Assembly (NCBI RefSeq): GCF_014640815.1
Contig: NZ_BMHM01000003.1
Span: forward strand, 496,001 to 560,000
Length of the DNA: 64,000 bases
Direction of reading: 5' to 3'
Source of the DNA: Vreelandella lutescens
GTDB taxonomy: Bacteria; Pseudomonadota; Gammaproteobacteria; Pseudomonadales; Halomonadaceae
Positions 26,448 through 34,860 of this stretch are shown one piece after another. Made by a program: the position numbers and the translations under genes. Position 1 is the stretch's first letter, and each line of letters begins with the position of its first letter. The notes below the pieces were generated by a model that saw only the letters and a program-made list of their open reading frames with translations, had not been told where the DNA came from and searched no databases.

Positions 26448-26791
26448 TCACTTCAGCGTTTCCAGATGCGCCGCGTATTCACGGTCCGCTACCGGTATCA
26501 TCTCATCGTAAAACCGTTTGTCATTCCCACCCTTGTCGCCAGCGCATAAAATGATGCCTGTTCGAGTCGGGTCAAACGCAAAAAAAGCTCTAAGGTTCGA
26601 CCAAGGCGTTGAATTCGTAACTCTTTCATATTGGCGAACTGCGAGCCTTTCACTGTGTCGGCATGCGGTCGAGACAACATGGAGCCGCGTTCCTGTAGCA
26701 ATAGTACTGAGGCCAGCACATTCTCACGATCAGCATCGTCAAGAGAGAAAAACCACTCTTCAAAAATTGGCGTTTGTTCAATCGACCACAT
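26448..26791 (-). pseudogene. HigB/RelE-type toxin gene broken by a frameshift
   Basis: The first part (WSIEQTPIFEEWFFSLDD, then PHADTVKGSQFANMKELRIQ) is the start of a HigB/Gp49-like RelE-superfamily toxin. Near 26580-26590 the frame breaks: the original frame runs on into unrelated residues and stops at 26498, while the neighbouring frame continues the family as FFAFDPTRTGIILCAGDKGG, then RFYDEMIPVADREYAAHLET, ending at 26448, ten nt before the antitoxin start. The break lies at a run of seven A (T on the coding strand); one extra base there would restore a continuous protein of about 114 residues. It is a real inactivating mutation or a sequencing error. Confidence 0.8.
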
Positions 26792-26805
26792 AACACCCTC
26801 CCTGG

Positions 26806-26823
26806 TATAGCTTATAAGTTATA
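26806..26823. promoter_or_regulatory. Palindromic operator of the toxin-antitoxin pair
   Basis: An 18-bp palindrome, TATAGCTTATAAGTTATA, symmetrical except for one pair (G/T), is centred about 24 nt upstream of the toxin start. Type II antitoxins of the XRE class autoregulate through such sites, so this is the likely HigA operator overlapping the promoter. Inference from symmetry and position. Confidence 0.55.
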
Positions 26824-26980
26824 TAGGTCTTAGGCTATTATCAAGCGATGCCGACGAAAATAGTGCGTGAAAGTGTGTACACGAAAGCACCATGCTTCAC
26901 TTGCCGCTGTTTCTAGAAAACAGGCATCATCCACGTTTGATGGTGGCAACGTGCCGCGACAACTCAAACAGAGGAAGACA

Positions 26981-27301
26981 ATGGGCAAGCTCTTTTCATT
27001 ACTGGTACTGCTGGGACTCGGCTACGCAGGACTCTATGTCTACTACGGCGTGGTGATTGAGAAGGAAGTCGAGGAGCAGTTAGAAGCCCGTGGGCTGTCA
27101 TCGGTAAGCGTGGATAACGTCGAATACGATTGGCTGGCCCCAGTGAGTGACAGCACCAATATCGCCGTTACCGTGGGGTATCGTGGCTCCCAGGCAGCGG
27201 TCAACGTGCGTGTGCAAGGCCACCCGCTGTGGTCCGATGAGGTCACGGTACAGCTGGACGGCCTGCAAGCGCTGCGTTTGGGGATTAGTTTCGGGCAGTA
27301 A
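26981..27301 (+). CDS. Hypothetical small membrane-anchored protein
   Basis: A 106-residue protein with an N-terminal hydrophobic helix (KLFSLLVLLGLGYAGLYVYY), then about 80 residues predicted as beta-rich and acidic (VEEQLEARGLSSVSVDNVEYDW, then VAVTVGYRGS-like strands). It probably sits in or outside the inner membrane by an uncleaved anchor. I do not recognise a family. GAGGAAGA lies just before the ATG; the frame is open to 26867 but that part has no ribosome site. Confidence 0.55.
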   Translation: MGKLFSLLVLLGLGYAGLYVYYGVVIEKEVEEQLEARGLSSVSVDNVEYDWLAPVSDSTNIAVTVGYRGSQAAVNVRVQGHPLWSDEVTVQLDGLQALRLGISFGQ

Positions 27302-27337
27302 CCACGAGCCAAACGTGTTCATGACCAATCGACACCG

Positions 27338-27634
27338 CTACGGCAGCCTGACGCGCTGGCCAATCAGGCTGCCTATCACCAATAGCTGCCGGGTGTGCCT
27401 GCCGCCAGAGTGGCCGTCGTGAACCTCTTCAGGGTTAAACAGAATCACGTTACCCGGTGGGCTACGATGAAACTGCCCGCCGCTGAAAAAATCCTGCCGC
27501 CCCGCCAGCGTCACCCCAAAGGCGTACTCCTCGTGGGCATGACGGTCATAGCTAAAATCCTCGATGGCCGCTTTCAAGACAGTCAGTGACGGCACATGAT
27601 GACTTTTGAAAAACTCGAACTGGCTGCTGCCCAT
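27338..27634 (-). pseudogene. Truncated AraC-family regulator (sensor part only)
   Basis: Ninety-eight codons encode the AraC-binding cupin of a regulator: YDRHAHEEYAFGVTLAGRQD is the sugar-pocket segment and PGNVILFNPEEVHDGHSGG the end of the first barrel. The protein should continue for about 180 more residues with two helix-turn-helix motifs, but after GHSGG it runs into unrelated residues and stops. No HTH coding is visible in 27302-27338 or on to the next gene, so the rest is deleted. It could not bind DNA. Confidence 0.65.
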
Positions 27635-27808
27635 GCCAACCTCCTTGATCGAATTCGGCCCATGGCAGGCTTACCCTGACCCGTTTAGGATATGACGCGG
27701 GCGCCAGCGTGGCTTGTACATAATTGCTCAACGGCGGTGTCAGTGTATATTCACTAGACGGTGCAGAGTGGGCGGCATTCGCAAAACGCTGGCAAACGAG
27801 GAGGGCGC

Positions 27809-28561
27809 ATGGCAAATCCCAACGTGGTAGTGATTACCGGCGGGAGTCGAGGCATTGGTGCCGAGACGGCTAGGCTGTTTGCTCAACATGGCTACGATGT
27901 CTGCCTCAACTATGTCGAAAACGACGCGGCCGCCGAGCGCGTGCGCAGTGACATTCTCGCCCTGGGCGTGCGTTGCATGGCTGTGAAAGCCGATGTGTCG
28001 AAGGCCGATGAGGTGGCGAACCTGTTTCGACGGGTCGACCAAGAACTCGGCACACTGACGGTGCTGGTCAACAACGCTGCTATTCTCAACACCCAGTCGC
28101 GGCTGGTGGATATCTCGCCGGAGCGTTTTAGCAACGTGCTGCAAAAGAACGTCATGAGCTGCTTTCTCTGCTGCAAGGAGGCCGTGCAGCGCATGTCGAC
28201 GCACCAGGGCGGCGCTGGCGGTAGTATCGTCAATGTTTCCTCGATGGCAGCCAAAAGCGGCTCGCCCAACGAGTACGTGGATTACGCCGCCTCGAAAGGC
28301 GCAGTGGATACACTGACCAGAGGTTTGGCCCTGGAAGTGGCTGCCGAAGGCATCCGCGTAAATGCGGTACGCCCCGGCCTGATTCACACCGAGATGCACG
28401 CCTTGGGCGGCGAGCCTGGACGGGTGGATCGCTTAAAATCACGCATCCCAATGCAGCGGGGCGGCCAACCTTCTGAAGTGGCCGACGCTATTTACTGGTT
28501 AGCCAGCGACAAGTCATCGTTTGCCACCGGTACCCTGTTGGATCTCGCGGGCGGGCTGTAG
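27809..28561 (+). CDS. SDR-family NAD(P)-dependent oxidoreductase
   Basis: A 250-residue classical short-chain dehydrogenase. Cofactor motif VVITGGSRGIGAETARLF, then LVNNAAI, active-site serine in IVNVSSMAAKSG and YVDYAASKGAVD with the Tyr-x-x-x-Lys pair, and VNAVRPGLIHTEM after it. Substrate unknown; the sequence is closest to 3-oxoacyl-ACP-reductase/glucose-dehydrogenase-like SDRs. GAGGAGGG precedes the start. It is followed 55 nt later by a DapA-like gene on the same strand. Confidence 0.87.
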   Translation: MANPNVVVITGGSRGIGAETARLFAQHGYDVCLNYVENDAAAERVRSDILALGVRCMAVKADVSKADEVANLFRRVDQELGTLTVLVNNAAILNTQSRLVDISPERFSNVLQKNVMSCFLCCKEAVQRMSTHQGGAGGSIVNVSSMAAKSGSPNEYVDYAASKGAVDTLTRGLALEVAAEGIRVNAVRPGLIHTEMHALGGEPGRVDRLKSRIPMQRGGQPSEVADAIYWLASDKSSFATGTLLDLAGGL

Positions 28562-28616
28562 CGCCCTCGTCAGCACACCGTTGCTTGCTTCTATGCCCCC
28601 CTAAAAGGACACCCCC

Positions 28617-29510
28617 ATGTTTACCGGCCTGAGTGCTTTTCCGCTAACCCCCATGAATGAGCAAGGCATCAACGAGCAGGAATTTACCCAGCTCGTGGCA
28701 CGTTTGGCCCAAGCGCAGGTGGATTCCATTGGCGTGTTGGGCTCGACCGGCAGCTACGCCTATTTAAGCGTGGAAGAGCGGGCGCGGGTGGCCAAGCTGA
28801 GTGTGGAGAGTGCGGCGGGGGTGCCGGTAGTGGTGGGCATTGGTGCGCTGCGCACCCGCGATGTGCTGGCCAATGCTGAACATGCCCAGCAGGCTGGGGC
28901 GAGTGGGCTGCTGTTAGCGCCTGTTTCTTACCAAAAGCTGACTGATGACGACGTGTTCAACCTGTTCAGCACCGTCAGCCGCGCCATCAGCGTGCCGCTG
29001 TGCGTCTACGATAACCCCGGCACCACGCACTTTGCGTTCAGCGACGAGCTGCACGGGCGCATTGCCGAGTTGCCCCAGGTGCGCTCGATCAAAATTCCGC
29101 CAGTGTCTACTGACTTGGAAGATGCCAAAGCCCGCGTGGCGCGGCTGCGGGCGCTGATTCCTAATGATGTGACCATCGGCATCAGCGGCGACCCCGCCGC
29201 CGCGACGGGCCTGCTGGCAGGCTGCGAGGCGTGGTATTCGGTGATTGGCGGGCTCTACCCAGAATTAGCGTTGGCGCTAACACGCGCCGCCCAAGCGGGC
29301 GACGCCGAACAGGCCCAAACCCGTTCAGACGCCTTAGCACCGCTATGGGCGCTGTATCACGAATATGGCGGCAGCCTGCGGGTGGCGGCGACCATTGCTG
29401 AACTCACCGGTCGCGTTAGCGCACCTAGCCTGCCCCAACCGCTGAACACCCTGCAAGGGGAAGCTCGCCAACAGGTTGAAGCGGTGATTGAAACGCTGGG
29501 ACTTCACTAA
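28617..29510 (+). CDS. Dihydrodipicolinate-synthase-family aldolase/lyase
   Basis: A 297-residue TIM-barrel protein of the DapA/N-acetylneuraminate-lyase family. It has LGSTGSYAYLSVEER (the GTTGE-type loop), the active-site tyrosine in CVYDNPGTTHF and the Schiff-base lysine in VRSIKIPPVS. The first loop differs from true DapA (Ser-Thr-Gly-Ser in place of Thr-Thr-Gly-Glu), so a sugar-acid or hydroxyproline-type substrate is more likely than aspartate semialdehyde. It may be co-transcribed with the preceding SDR gene, suggesting a small catabolic pair. Confidence 0.85.
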   Translation: MFTGLSAFPLTPMNEQGINEQEFTQLVARLAQAQVDSIGVLGSTGSYAYLSVEERARVAKLSVESAAGVPVVVGIGALRTRDVLANAEHAQQAGASGLLLAPVSYQKLTDDDVFNLFSTVSRAISVPLCVYDNPGTTHFAFSDELHGRIAELPQVRSIKIPPVSTDLEDAKARVARLRALIPNDVTIGISGDPAAATGLLAGCEAWYSVIGGLYPELALALTRAAQAGDAEQAQTRSDALAPLWALYHEYGGSLRVAATIAELTGRVSAPSLPQPLNTLQGEARQQVEAVIETLGLH

Positions 29511-29536
29511 CCCGCATCAAGCGAAGCGCAAGTGGC

Positions 29537-30505
29537 CTACAGCCCTTGCGCACCGCGCCGCAGCCAGTCGTGAACAAACGCCAGCTTGCGCAGTGCCACT
29601 TCGGAAAGCACAAACGGGTAAAGATCCGACAGCCCCATCGAACGGTTTACATGGTTTACGCCTGCCACTAAGGATGCCGCAATATGAATCAGCCGCTCTG
29701 AATCCGGTTCAGCGTAGGCATCCCAATTGTGGTCATCCGGTAGCACGGGCGAGGTCATGCCCGACGACACAAAGCTATCGGTGATATCGGTTAAGTGCAG
29801 CAGGTGCGAGGTGGTTTCCGCCCAATCCTCGTGGGGGTGGGAAGACGCATAGGTGGAGAGAAACCGCGTGTGCCAATCCGCAGGCGGGCCGTTTTGGTAG
29901 TGGCGCTGCAAGGCCGCCGGGTAATCTTCCCGCTCATCACCAAACATCTCACGGAAGGCATCCAGAAAATCCTCCCGTAGGCTAAGCCGCCACCACAGCA
30001 TATGGGCAATTTCATGGCGCATATGGCCAATCATGGTGCGGTAAGGCTCATCTAACGCCTCTTTGCGGGTGGTGCGCAGCACGGCATCGGCTTCCGCCAC
30101 GCTAATCGTTACCACGCCGCCCACGTGCCCCATGGGCACCGGGGTGTCGCCTTCCGCCAGCATATGAAACACCGGCGGCGCGCCGGGGTCTTCCGGGCGA
30201 AACCAGTGCCAGCGGCCCAGGTTATCAATCACCCAGCGCTTGGCTGCCTCGGTTTGCGCCCAGTTAGGTATCGCATCGGAAATGGAAGGGTCTGGGGCTA
30301 GGGCGGTCATCGCGCAGGCGCGGCAGAACTCGCCCTGCTTCGGGGCAATCCAGTTACAGCCAATCACGTCGCGGTTGGCACAGAAGGGCGGCATGGGAAT
30401 AAACGCCCGCGCCTGGGGGTCGTAGGCCACCGGCACGCCATCCGCCGTGACCAAATTATCAAACCAAAGTGAACCGGCACCGACCGGATTAGAAAAAACG
30501 CGCAT
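29537..30505 (-). CDS. Zinc-binding metallopeptidase-like protein with N-terminal zinc ribbon
   Basis: A 322-residue protein. Cys42, Cys50, Cys61 and Cys64 form an N-terminal zinc ribbon. The HExxH motif is at His164-Glu165-His168 (MRHEIAHMLWWRL), with HEDWAETTSHLLH about 60 residues later supplying the probable third ligand and downstream Glu. This is the pattern of the uncharacterised putative zinc-binding metallopeptidase family. No signal peptide, so cytosolic. Convergent with the DapA-like gene. Substrate unknown. Confidence 0.8.
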   Translation of the reverse strand: MRVFSNPVGAGSLWFDNLVTADGVPVAYDPQARAFIPMPPFCANRDVIGCNWIAPKQGEFCRACAMTALAPDPSISDAIPNWAQTEAAKRWVIDNLGRWHWFRPEDPGAPPVFHMLAEGDTPVPMGHVGGVVTISVAEADAVLRTTRKEALDEPYRTMIGHMRHEIAHMLWWRLSLREDFLDAFREMFGDEREDYPAALQRHYQNGPPADWHTRFLSTYASSHPHEDWAETTSHLLHLTDITDSFVSSGMTSPVLPDDHNWDAYAEPDSERLIHIAASLVAGVNHVNRSMGLSDLYPFVLSEVALRKLAFVHDWLRRGAQGL

Positions 30506-31018
30506 AGGTCGGGTATCTCAAGAGAAACGAAGCTTCAGTCTAGGAGCCGAAGCCTGGGTACGCCAACGGCGATTGCTGAAGGTTGACGATATCGTATGTG
30601 TAAAGAATAAAGGTTAGCACGCCAACAAATGCGCTTAATTGATATAAAAGATGAAAATAAGAATGCGTATATTTTTAATTAAAGAGTTAAGAGAATGCCG
30701 ATCAAGATAGTATTTGCTGCTTATCCAAGAGTGAATTATGTAAGGCATACGCGAATGAGTTTGTAAGACATTGTCGTATTACCTTGTAAGATATTAGCCT
30801 TTTTTGATGTAAGACATTGCCCTGTCGGCTTGTAAGCCATTGGCTATTTTATTTTTGATGAGGGTTAAATTTTTTTGTAAGTATGCCGATAATCCACATA
30901 TTGCTGCTAACCACAATTGCTTCTAGCCACACGCTGCCTACCTAAGCGCTAAAGGTGACGCGATTGCTTCCAACCCCCCCAAGGCATCGCGCTGCGGGTT
31001 TAATGAGATGTCTCTCCC
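30506..31018. other. 513-nt AT-rich intergenic region before a chemoreceptor gene
   Basis: No plausible gene was seen on either strand. The middle is much more AT-rich than its surroundings and carries the five-copy repeat array at 30739-30853; a related TGTAAGTAT follows at 30876, 45 nt after the last unit. The last 60 nt contain CGCGAT...ATCGCG around a C-rich loop. The promoter of the downstream chemoreceptor must lie here. Confidence 0.6.
30739..30853 (+). repeat. Five direct repeats phased at exactly 23 nt
   Basis: A conserved core of about 10-12 nt, TGTAAGACATTG with small changes, begins at 30739, 30762, 30785, 30808 and 30831, that is every 23 nt without exception; the other half of each unit is variable. 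Core versions are TGTAAGGCAT, TGTAAGACAT, TGTAAGATAT, TGTAAGACAT and TGTAAGCCAT. Fixed spacing with a divergent filler argues for selected protein-binding sites rather than a recent tandem duplication. It lies about 170-280 nt upstream of a chemoreceptor gene. Confidence 0.75.
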
Positions 31019-32695
31019 ATGCTATTTCTAAAACGAAGCGTCAAACTACGGCTTACCGTCAGTTTGGGCGCCTGTATCCTGATGCTGATCGTCGTCGGTA
31101 CTATCGGCCTTTACAGCCTTAGCAAGACCAACGATGCCGTTACCCAAACCTATGAGGGTAACGTCCTCACGCTGGCGGATCTGAGCAAAATCAACCAAGC
31201 GCTGCTGAGTACGCGGGTGAAGATAACGGCGGAACAGCGTGACCGGAATCCGGCTTCTGCCATCACGACGCAACAAGAAATTGTTGAGAACGATGCCATT
31301 ATTGATGCCGCTTGGGACGATTACTTTCCTCAGCGTGTGTCTGATGAGATTGAGCGTGGCATCGCTGAGGAGTTTATTAGCGCTCTGGCAGAGCTGCGTG
31401 CCGGTATCGACGACATTAACGCGGCGATGATTGGCAATGATTTTGATGCCGCACGCGAAATTGCGACCACCACGCTACGGGCTGCGTACCCGCAAGCGCT
31501 AACGCCGATCCAAGCACTGATCGACCGCAATAGCGCCCAAGCCGCCGCTTCTAATCAGCAAGCGTCAAATGACTATGTGTGGACGCGTAACTTCGTGATC
31601 GGCGTAATGGCGTTTGCAGTGCTGGCGAGCATCCTGTTGGCGATATGGTTAATTAAAGGCATCATGACACCGCTGGGCAAGGCGCAAGCGCTTGCCACTG
31701 CCATGGCGGAAGGCAGGCTGGACAACGACATCAATATCACCTGTAAAGATGAATTTGGCGACATGCTCAATGCGTTAAGGGCCATGGAAGTGAAGTTCTC
31801 TCAGGTGGTCATGTCCGTTCGTCATAACGCCGAATCCGTGAATAGCGCTGCGGATAAGATTGCGCATGGCACCGAAGACTTGAGTAGCCGAACTCAGCAG
31901 CAGGCCGCTAGCATTGAGGAAACAGCGGCCTCAATGGATGAAATTACCTCCACCGTGCGGCAGAACGCAGACAACGCCTCCGAAGCCGATAAGCTCGTCT
32001 ACGAGGTTAGCCAGCAAGCCAACGCAGGCGGTGAAATTGCCGGGAAAGCGGTCAAAGCGATGGACGGTATCAATGCCTCCAGCCGTAAAATTGCCGGTAT
32101 TGTGGGCTTGATTGATGAAATCGCCTTCCAGACCAATTTGTTGGCACTTAACGCCTCGGTTGAAGCAGCCCGCGCAGGCGAGCAGGGCCGTGGTTTTGCG
32201 GTGGTTGCTAGCGAGGTACGCAACTTAGCCGGTCGCAGTGCCAACGCCGCTAAAGAGATCAAACAACTGGTTGAGGATAGTATCGGCCAAGTAGGCAATG
32301 GCTCTGAGCTGGTCAACCAAGCGGGTAAAGCCTTGGAAGATATCGCTAGTGGGGTGCAGCGCGTCTCGGTGTTAGTGGGCGAGATTGCGACCGCCAGCCA
32401 TGAACAGTCCCAAGGGATTGATCAGGTCAACACGGCTATCTCCGAGATGGACAGTGTGACCCAGCAAAACGCGAGCTTAGTGGAAGAGTCCAGCGCGGCA
32501 GGCCGTTCGCTGCAAATTCAAGCGGCAGCGTTATTGAAAGAGGTGTCGTTCTTTAGAGGAACTGCGACTCACCAGCCGCAGGCCGCATTACCTGCCACAG
32601 AGCGACGCAGCGCCAGCCAACCGCAAGCGAAACAACGGCCAGCCTCTCATGTGCTGGGTAGCCAGCAGGATAATGATGATTGGGCCTCTTTCTAA
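31019..32695 (+). CDS. Methyl-accepting chemotaxis protein, Tar-like
   Basis: A 558-residue chemoreceptor of the four-helix-bundle type. TM1 is at about residues 13-33, the periplasmic bundle follows ([15 protein letters not shown] and [17 protein letters not shown] resemble Tar/Tsr sensors), TM2 is at about 190-212, then HAMP and the signalling domain with [20 protein letters not shown]. The C-terminus is DDWASF, a CheR-docking-like pentapeptide. Ligand unknown. The ribosome site is weak. Terminator directly after. Confidence 0.92.
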   Translation: MLFLKRSVKLRLTVSLGACILMLIVVGTIGLYSLSKTNDAVTQTYEGNVLTLADLSKINQALLSTRVKITAEQRDRNPASAITTQQEIVENDAIIDAAWDDYFPQRVSDEIERGIAEEFISALAELRAGIDDINAAMIGNDFDAAREIATTTLRAAYPQALTPIQALIDRNSAQAAASNQQASNDYVWTRNFVIGVMAFAVLASILLAIWLIKGIMTPLGKAQALATAMAEGRLDNDINITCKDEFGDMLNALRAMEVKFSQVVMSVRHNAESVNSAADKIAHGTEDLSSRTQQQAASIEETAASMDEITSTVRQNADNASEADKLVYEVSQQANAGGEIAGKAVKAMDGINASSRKIAGIVGLIDEIAFQTNLLALNASVEAARAGEQGRGFAVVASEVRNLAGRSANAAKEIKQLVEDSIGQVGNGSELVNQAGKALEDIASGVQRVSVLVGEIATASHEQSQGIDQVNTAISEMDSVTQQNASLVEESSAAGRSLQIQAAALLKEVSFFRGTATHQPQAALPATERRSASQPQAKQRPASHVLGSQQDNDDWASF

Positions 32696-32709
32696 GCCCA
32701 ACAGCAGGA

Positions 32710-32736
32710 AGCGCCCCAGCCGGGGCGCTTTTTTTA
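32710..32736 (+). terminator. Terminator after the second complete chemoreceptor gene
   Basis: An 8-bp GC stem (AGCGCCCC/GGGGCGCT) with an AGCC loop and eight T residues after it. Confidence 0.93.
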
Positions 32737-32782
32737 TATGCCGCTGATGGTGTTGACCATCCATCACGCTGCAATCACGGCC

Positions 32783-33556
32783 TCACACCACCGGCACCGT
32801 GCCGCCATCAATCACAAACTCTGTGCCCGTGATTGAGCCTGCCAGCGGCGAGGCCACGAACGCAATCAGGTTCGCCACTTCCGCCGGGGTAGAAGGCCTG
32901 CCCAGCGGGATGCCGCCCAGTGCGCCCATGATGATCTGCTTGCCGCCCTCGTAATCGGTGCCTGCCTGCTCAGCCAGACGCTCCGCCAAGGCAACGGCGG
33001 CTTCCGTCTCGATCCAACCCGGCGAGACGCGCACCACCCGCACCCCTTGTGGCGACACCTCCTTCGACAAACTCTTGCTATAGGTCGAGAGCGCCGCCTT
33101 GGCCGCCGCGTACGCGGTGGTGGATTCCGGCAAAGGCAACTCCCGCTGAATCGAGGTCACGTGAACGATCACCCCTTCACCCTGGGCTAGCATGCCCGGC
33201 AGCAGGGCGCGGTCTAGCCGCACGGCGGGGAACAGGTTCAGGTTCAACTCCTGCTGCCACTCCTCTTCACCCAGGGCCGCAAAGCCGCCCGCCGGGGCAG
33301 ACGAGCCGCCCACCACATGCACGATGATATCCACACCGCCCATGCGCGCCTTCACGGCTTCCGCCACGGTGGCGCAGCCATCCACAGTGGTGAGATCGGC
33401 AGCGACGAACAGCTCTTCAGGCAGGGCAGTGGGGCGATTACGGGCGGTGGTGAGTACCTGCGCGCCCTCTTCACGAAACAGCGCCACCACCGCCGCACCC
33501 GCGCCTTTACCGCCACCCGTGATCAATACGCGACGGCCGCTAAGCTGCAGGTTCAT
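32783..33556 (-). CDS. SDR-family oxidoreductase
   Basis: A 257-residue short-chain dehydrogenase. Cofactor loop [18 protein letters not shown], then DIIVHVVGG in place of the usual [21 protein letters not shown] with the active-site Ser, and [18 protein letters not shown] with Tyr-x-x-x-Lys. The end is [11 protein letters not shown]. Its start codon overlaps the stop of the upstream NTF2-like gene by 4 nt, so the two are coupled. Probably controlled by the divergent HxlR regulator. Confidence 0.87.
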   Translation of the reverse strand: MNLQLSGRRVLITGGGKGAGAAVVALFREEGAQVLTTARNRPTALPEELFVAADLTTVDGCATVAEAVKARMGGVDIIVHVVGGSSAPAGGFAALGEEEWQQELNLNLFPAVRLDRALLPGMLAQGEGVIVHVTSIQRELPLPESTTAYAAAKAALSTYSKSLSKEVSPQGVRVVRVSPGWIETEAAVALAERLAEQAGTDYEGGKQIIMGALGGIPLGRPSTPAEVANLIAFVASPLAGSITGTEFVIDGGTVPVV

Positions 33557-33882
33557 GGGGTAATCTCCAAGCTTTGAATGCGTTCATCGGCCAGCTCGAT
33601 ATGGTGAAACAGCTGCACCGGGCTGCCGGGAAAATCGCCGGTCACGGTGGTGGACATCACCATCTTGTCGCCATCTCGAGAGACGTCGGTGGGCGCCACG
33701 TGGTAATCAAACTGGCGGCGGGTGTCGCGTAACCAGGCACGAATGGCGGCAATGCCCTGGTGGGTTTGCCCTTCATCCACCACGCGGGCATCGGCGGTAA
33801 AGCACTCCGCCAGCGGGGCATCATCCGCGCCGTTGCTAATGGCGATATAGGTGGCAATGGGAGTAGAGAGTGACACGCTCAT
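33553..33882 (-). CDS. NTF2-like (SnoaL-type) protein
   Basis: A 109-residue protein with the small cone-shaped NTF2-like pattern: [20 protein letters not shown] at the start, then [20 protein letters not shown] and [18 protein letters not shown]. Such proteins act as isomerases, or as stability or binding partners of short-chain dehydrogenases; this one is translationally coupled to one. Function otherwise unknown. Divergent from the HxlR gene 92 nt away. Confidence 0.75.
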   Translation of the reverse strand: MSVSLSTPIATYIAISNGADDAPLAECFTADARVVDEGQTHQGIAAIRAWLRDTRRQFDYHVAPTDVSRDGDKMVMSTTVTGDFPGSPVQLFHHIELADERIQSLEITP

Positions 33883-33930
33883 GGTAGGCCTTCCTCATCG
33901 TGGTTGCTGTACGAGGATCTTCTGCTTAGG

Positions 33931-33973
33931 CTTACCGATTATCAAGAACGCACAAAAAGGTAAGTGGCTTACC
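33931..33973. promoter_or_regulatory. Inverted repeat operator before the HxlR-type regulator
   Basis: GGTAAG-TGG-CTTACC at 33959-33973 is a perfect 6+6 inverted repeat ending one nt before the regulator start codon. A third half-site CTTACC lies at 33931. The 92-nt divergent space must hold both promoters. The likely reading is a binding site of the HxlR protein, giving autoregulation by blocking its own ribosome or promoter region and control of the NTF2-SDR pair. Inference. Confidence 0.55.
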
Positions 33974-33974
33974 C

Positions 33975-34337
33975 ATGAGAAGGATTTACACGCCCACTAG
34001 CGCGGCCAGCGGAGTGGAAGATGTATTAAAAATGCTGGAAGGGCGCTGGAAGCTGATTATTCTCTTCCACCTCTTCGACGGTAACGTGCAGCGCTACTCC
34101 GATTTTGAAAAACTGATCCCCGGCATCTCGCAAAAGATGCTCGCCCAGCAGCTGCGGCAACTGGAAGCTGACGGCATTGTAGCGCGCAAGGTATACCCGC
34201 AAGTGCCGCCCAAAGTGGAGTACCGCCTAACCGAGTGGGGCCAAGCGCTCTGCCCCGCGCTGGATGCGCTGCTGAAATGGGCCGAGCAGAAAGAGGTGTT
34301 TCACCCCAGCGAACACGCGGACGACGCCAGCGCCTGA
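33975..34337 (+). CDS. HxlR-family transcriptional regulator
   Basis: A 120-residue winged-helix regulator: VLKMLEGRWKLIILFHLFDG, RYSDFEKLIPGISQKMLAQQ, RQLEADGIVARKVYPQVPPK and VEYRLTEWGQAL are the HxlR consensus in order. It lacks the cysteine near residue 10 seen in the redox-sensing members. HxlR proteins often respond to aldehydes, quinones or oxidants and regulate a divergent oxidoreductase, here the NTF2-SDR pair. Confidence 0.88.
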   Translation: MRRIYTPTSAASGVEDVLKMLEGRWKLIILFHLFDGNVQRYSDFEKLIPGISQKMLAQQLRQLEADGIVARKVYPQVPPKVEYRLTEWGQALCPALDALLKWAEQKEVFHPSEHADDASA

Positions 34338-34442
34338 GCCTCGCCAGCGCCCACGGCGGCACTGCCAAGGGCACTCGCCAGTCGCCAAGGCCGCCCTGGC
34401 TCAGTATCATCACCCGCTCATTCACCACAGAAGCCACTGCTT

Positions 34443-34778
34443 ATGTCTTGCCCGCCATGCCCCCGCTGCCAATCGGAATTCGTCTATCAGGATCAACGCC
34501 TGTTCATCTGCCCCGAATGCGCCCACGAATGGAACCCTGAAGAAGCCGCCGCCGAAGAGGCCGTGAACGTGGCGGATGCCAACGGTACGCCGCTTGCCGA
34601 AGGCGACAAGGTCACGCTGATCAAAGACCTCAAGGTGAAAAGCAGCTCCCAAGTGCTCAAGATCGGTACCAAAGCCGTCATCAAACGGCTAAAAGAGGGT
34701 AAAGACCACCAGCTAGACTGCAAAGTCGACGGCGCAGGCGACATGATGGTAACCGCGCAGTTTGTGAAAAAGGCTTGA
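34443..34778 (+). CDS. yjdM: YjdM/PhnA-family zinc-ribbon protein
   Basis: A 111-residue protein with an N-terminal zinc ribbon (Cys6-x-x-Cys9 and Cys23-x-x-Cys26) and a C-terminal domain containing LIKDLKVKSSSQVLKIGTKA and AGDMMVTAQFVKKA, diagnostic of YjdM (formerly PhnA). Despite the old name it is not a phosphonate hydrolase; the role is unknown. Cytosolic. The 105 nt before it shows nothing recognisable. Confidence 0.9.
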   Translation: MSCPPCPRCQSEFVYQDQRLFICPECAHEWNPEEAAAEEAVNVADANGTPLAEGDKVTLIKDLKVKSSSQVLKIGTKAVIKRLKEGKDHQLDCKVDGAGDMMVTAQFVKKA

Positions 34779-34801
34779 AGCAGTCGTTCTGTCTTATTAG
34801 C

Positions 34802-34848
34802 TGTACAGGTTTGCGGGCAACGGTTAGACTTGTACCCTAAATAGTACA
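34802..34848. promoter_or_regulatory. YefM-type operator with TGTACA boxes
   Basis: TGTACA at 34802-34807 and the inverted repeat TGTAC-CCTAAATA-GTACA at 34831-34848 lie directly upstream of the yefM start. In Escherichia coli, YefM binds palindromes with a TGTACA core to repress its own operon (established), so this is the expected site. A weak promoter (TTGCGG at 34811, then TACCCT) overlaps it. Confidence 0.65.
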
Positions 34849-34860
34849 TGTGAGGCGTGT

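Noticed and set aside
26518..26793. 91-codon plus ORF across the toxin gene
   Set aside because: Antisense to the HigB-like toxin, whose family match on the minus strand is clear despite the frameshift.
30739..30853. CRISPR array
   Set aside because: The period is only 23 nt, with a 10-12-nt core and no room for spacers of normal length; no cas genes nearby.
30739..30853. Plasmid replication iterons
   Set aside because: The spacing fits iterons, but no replication initiator or partition gene is in the window and the surroundings are chromosomal.
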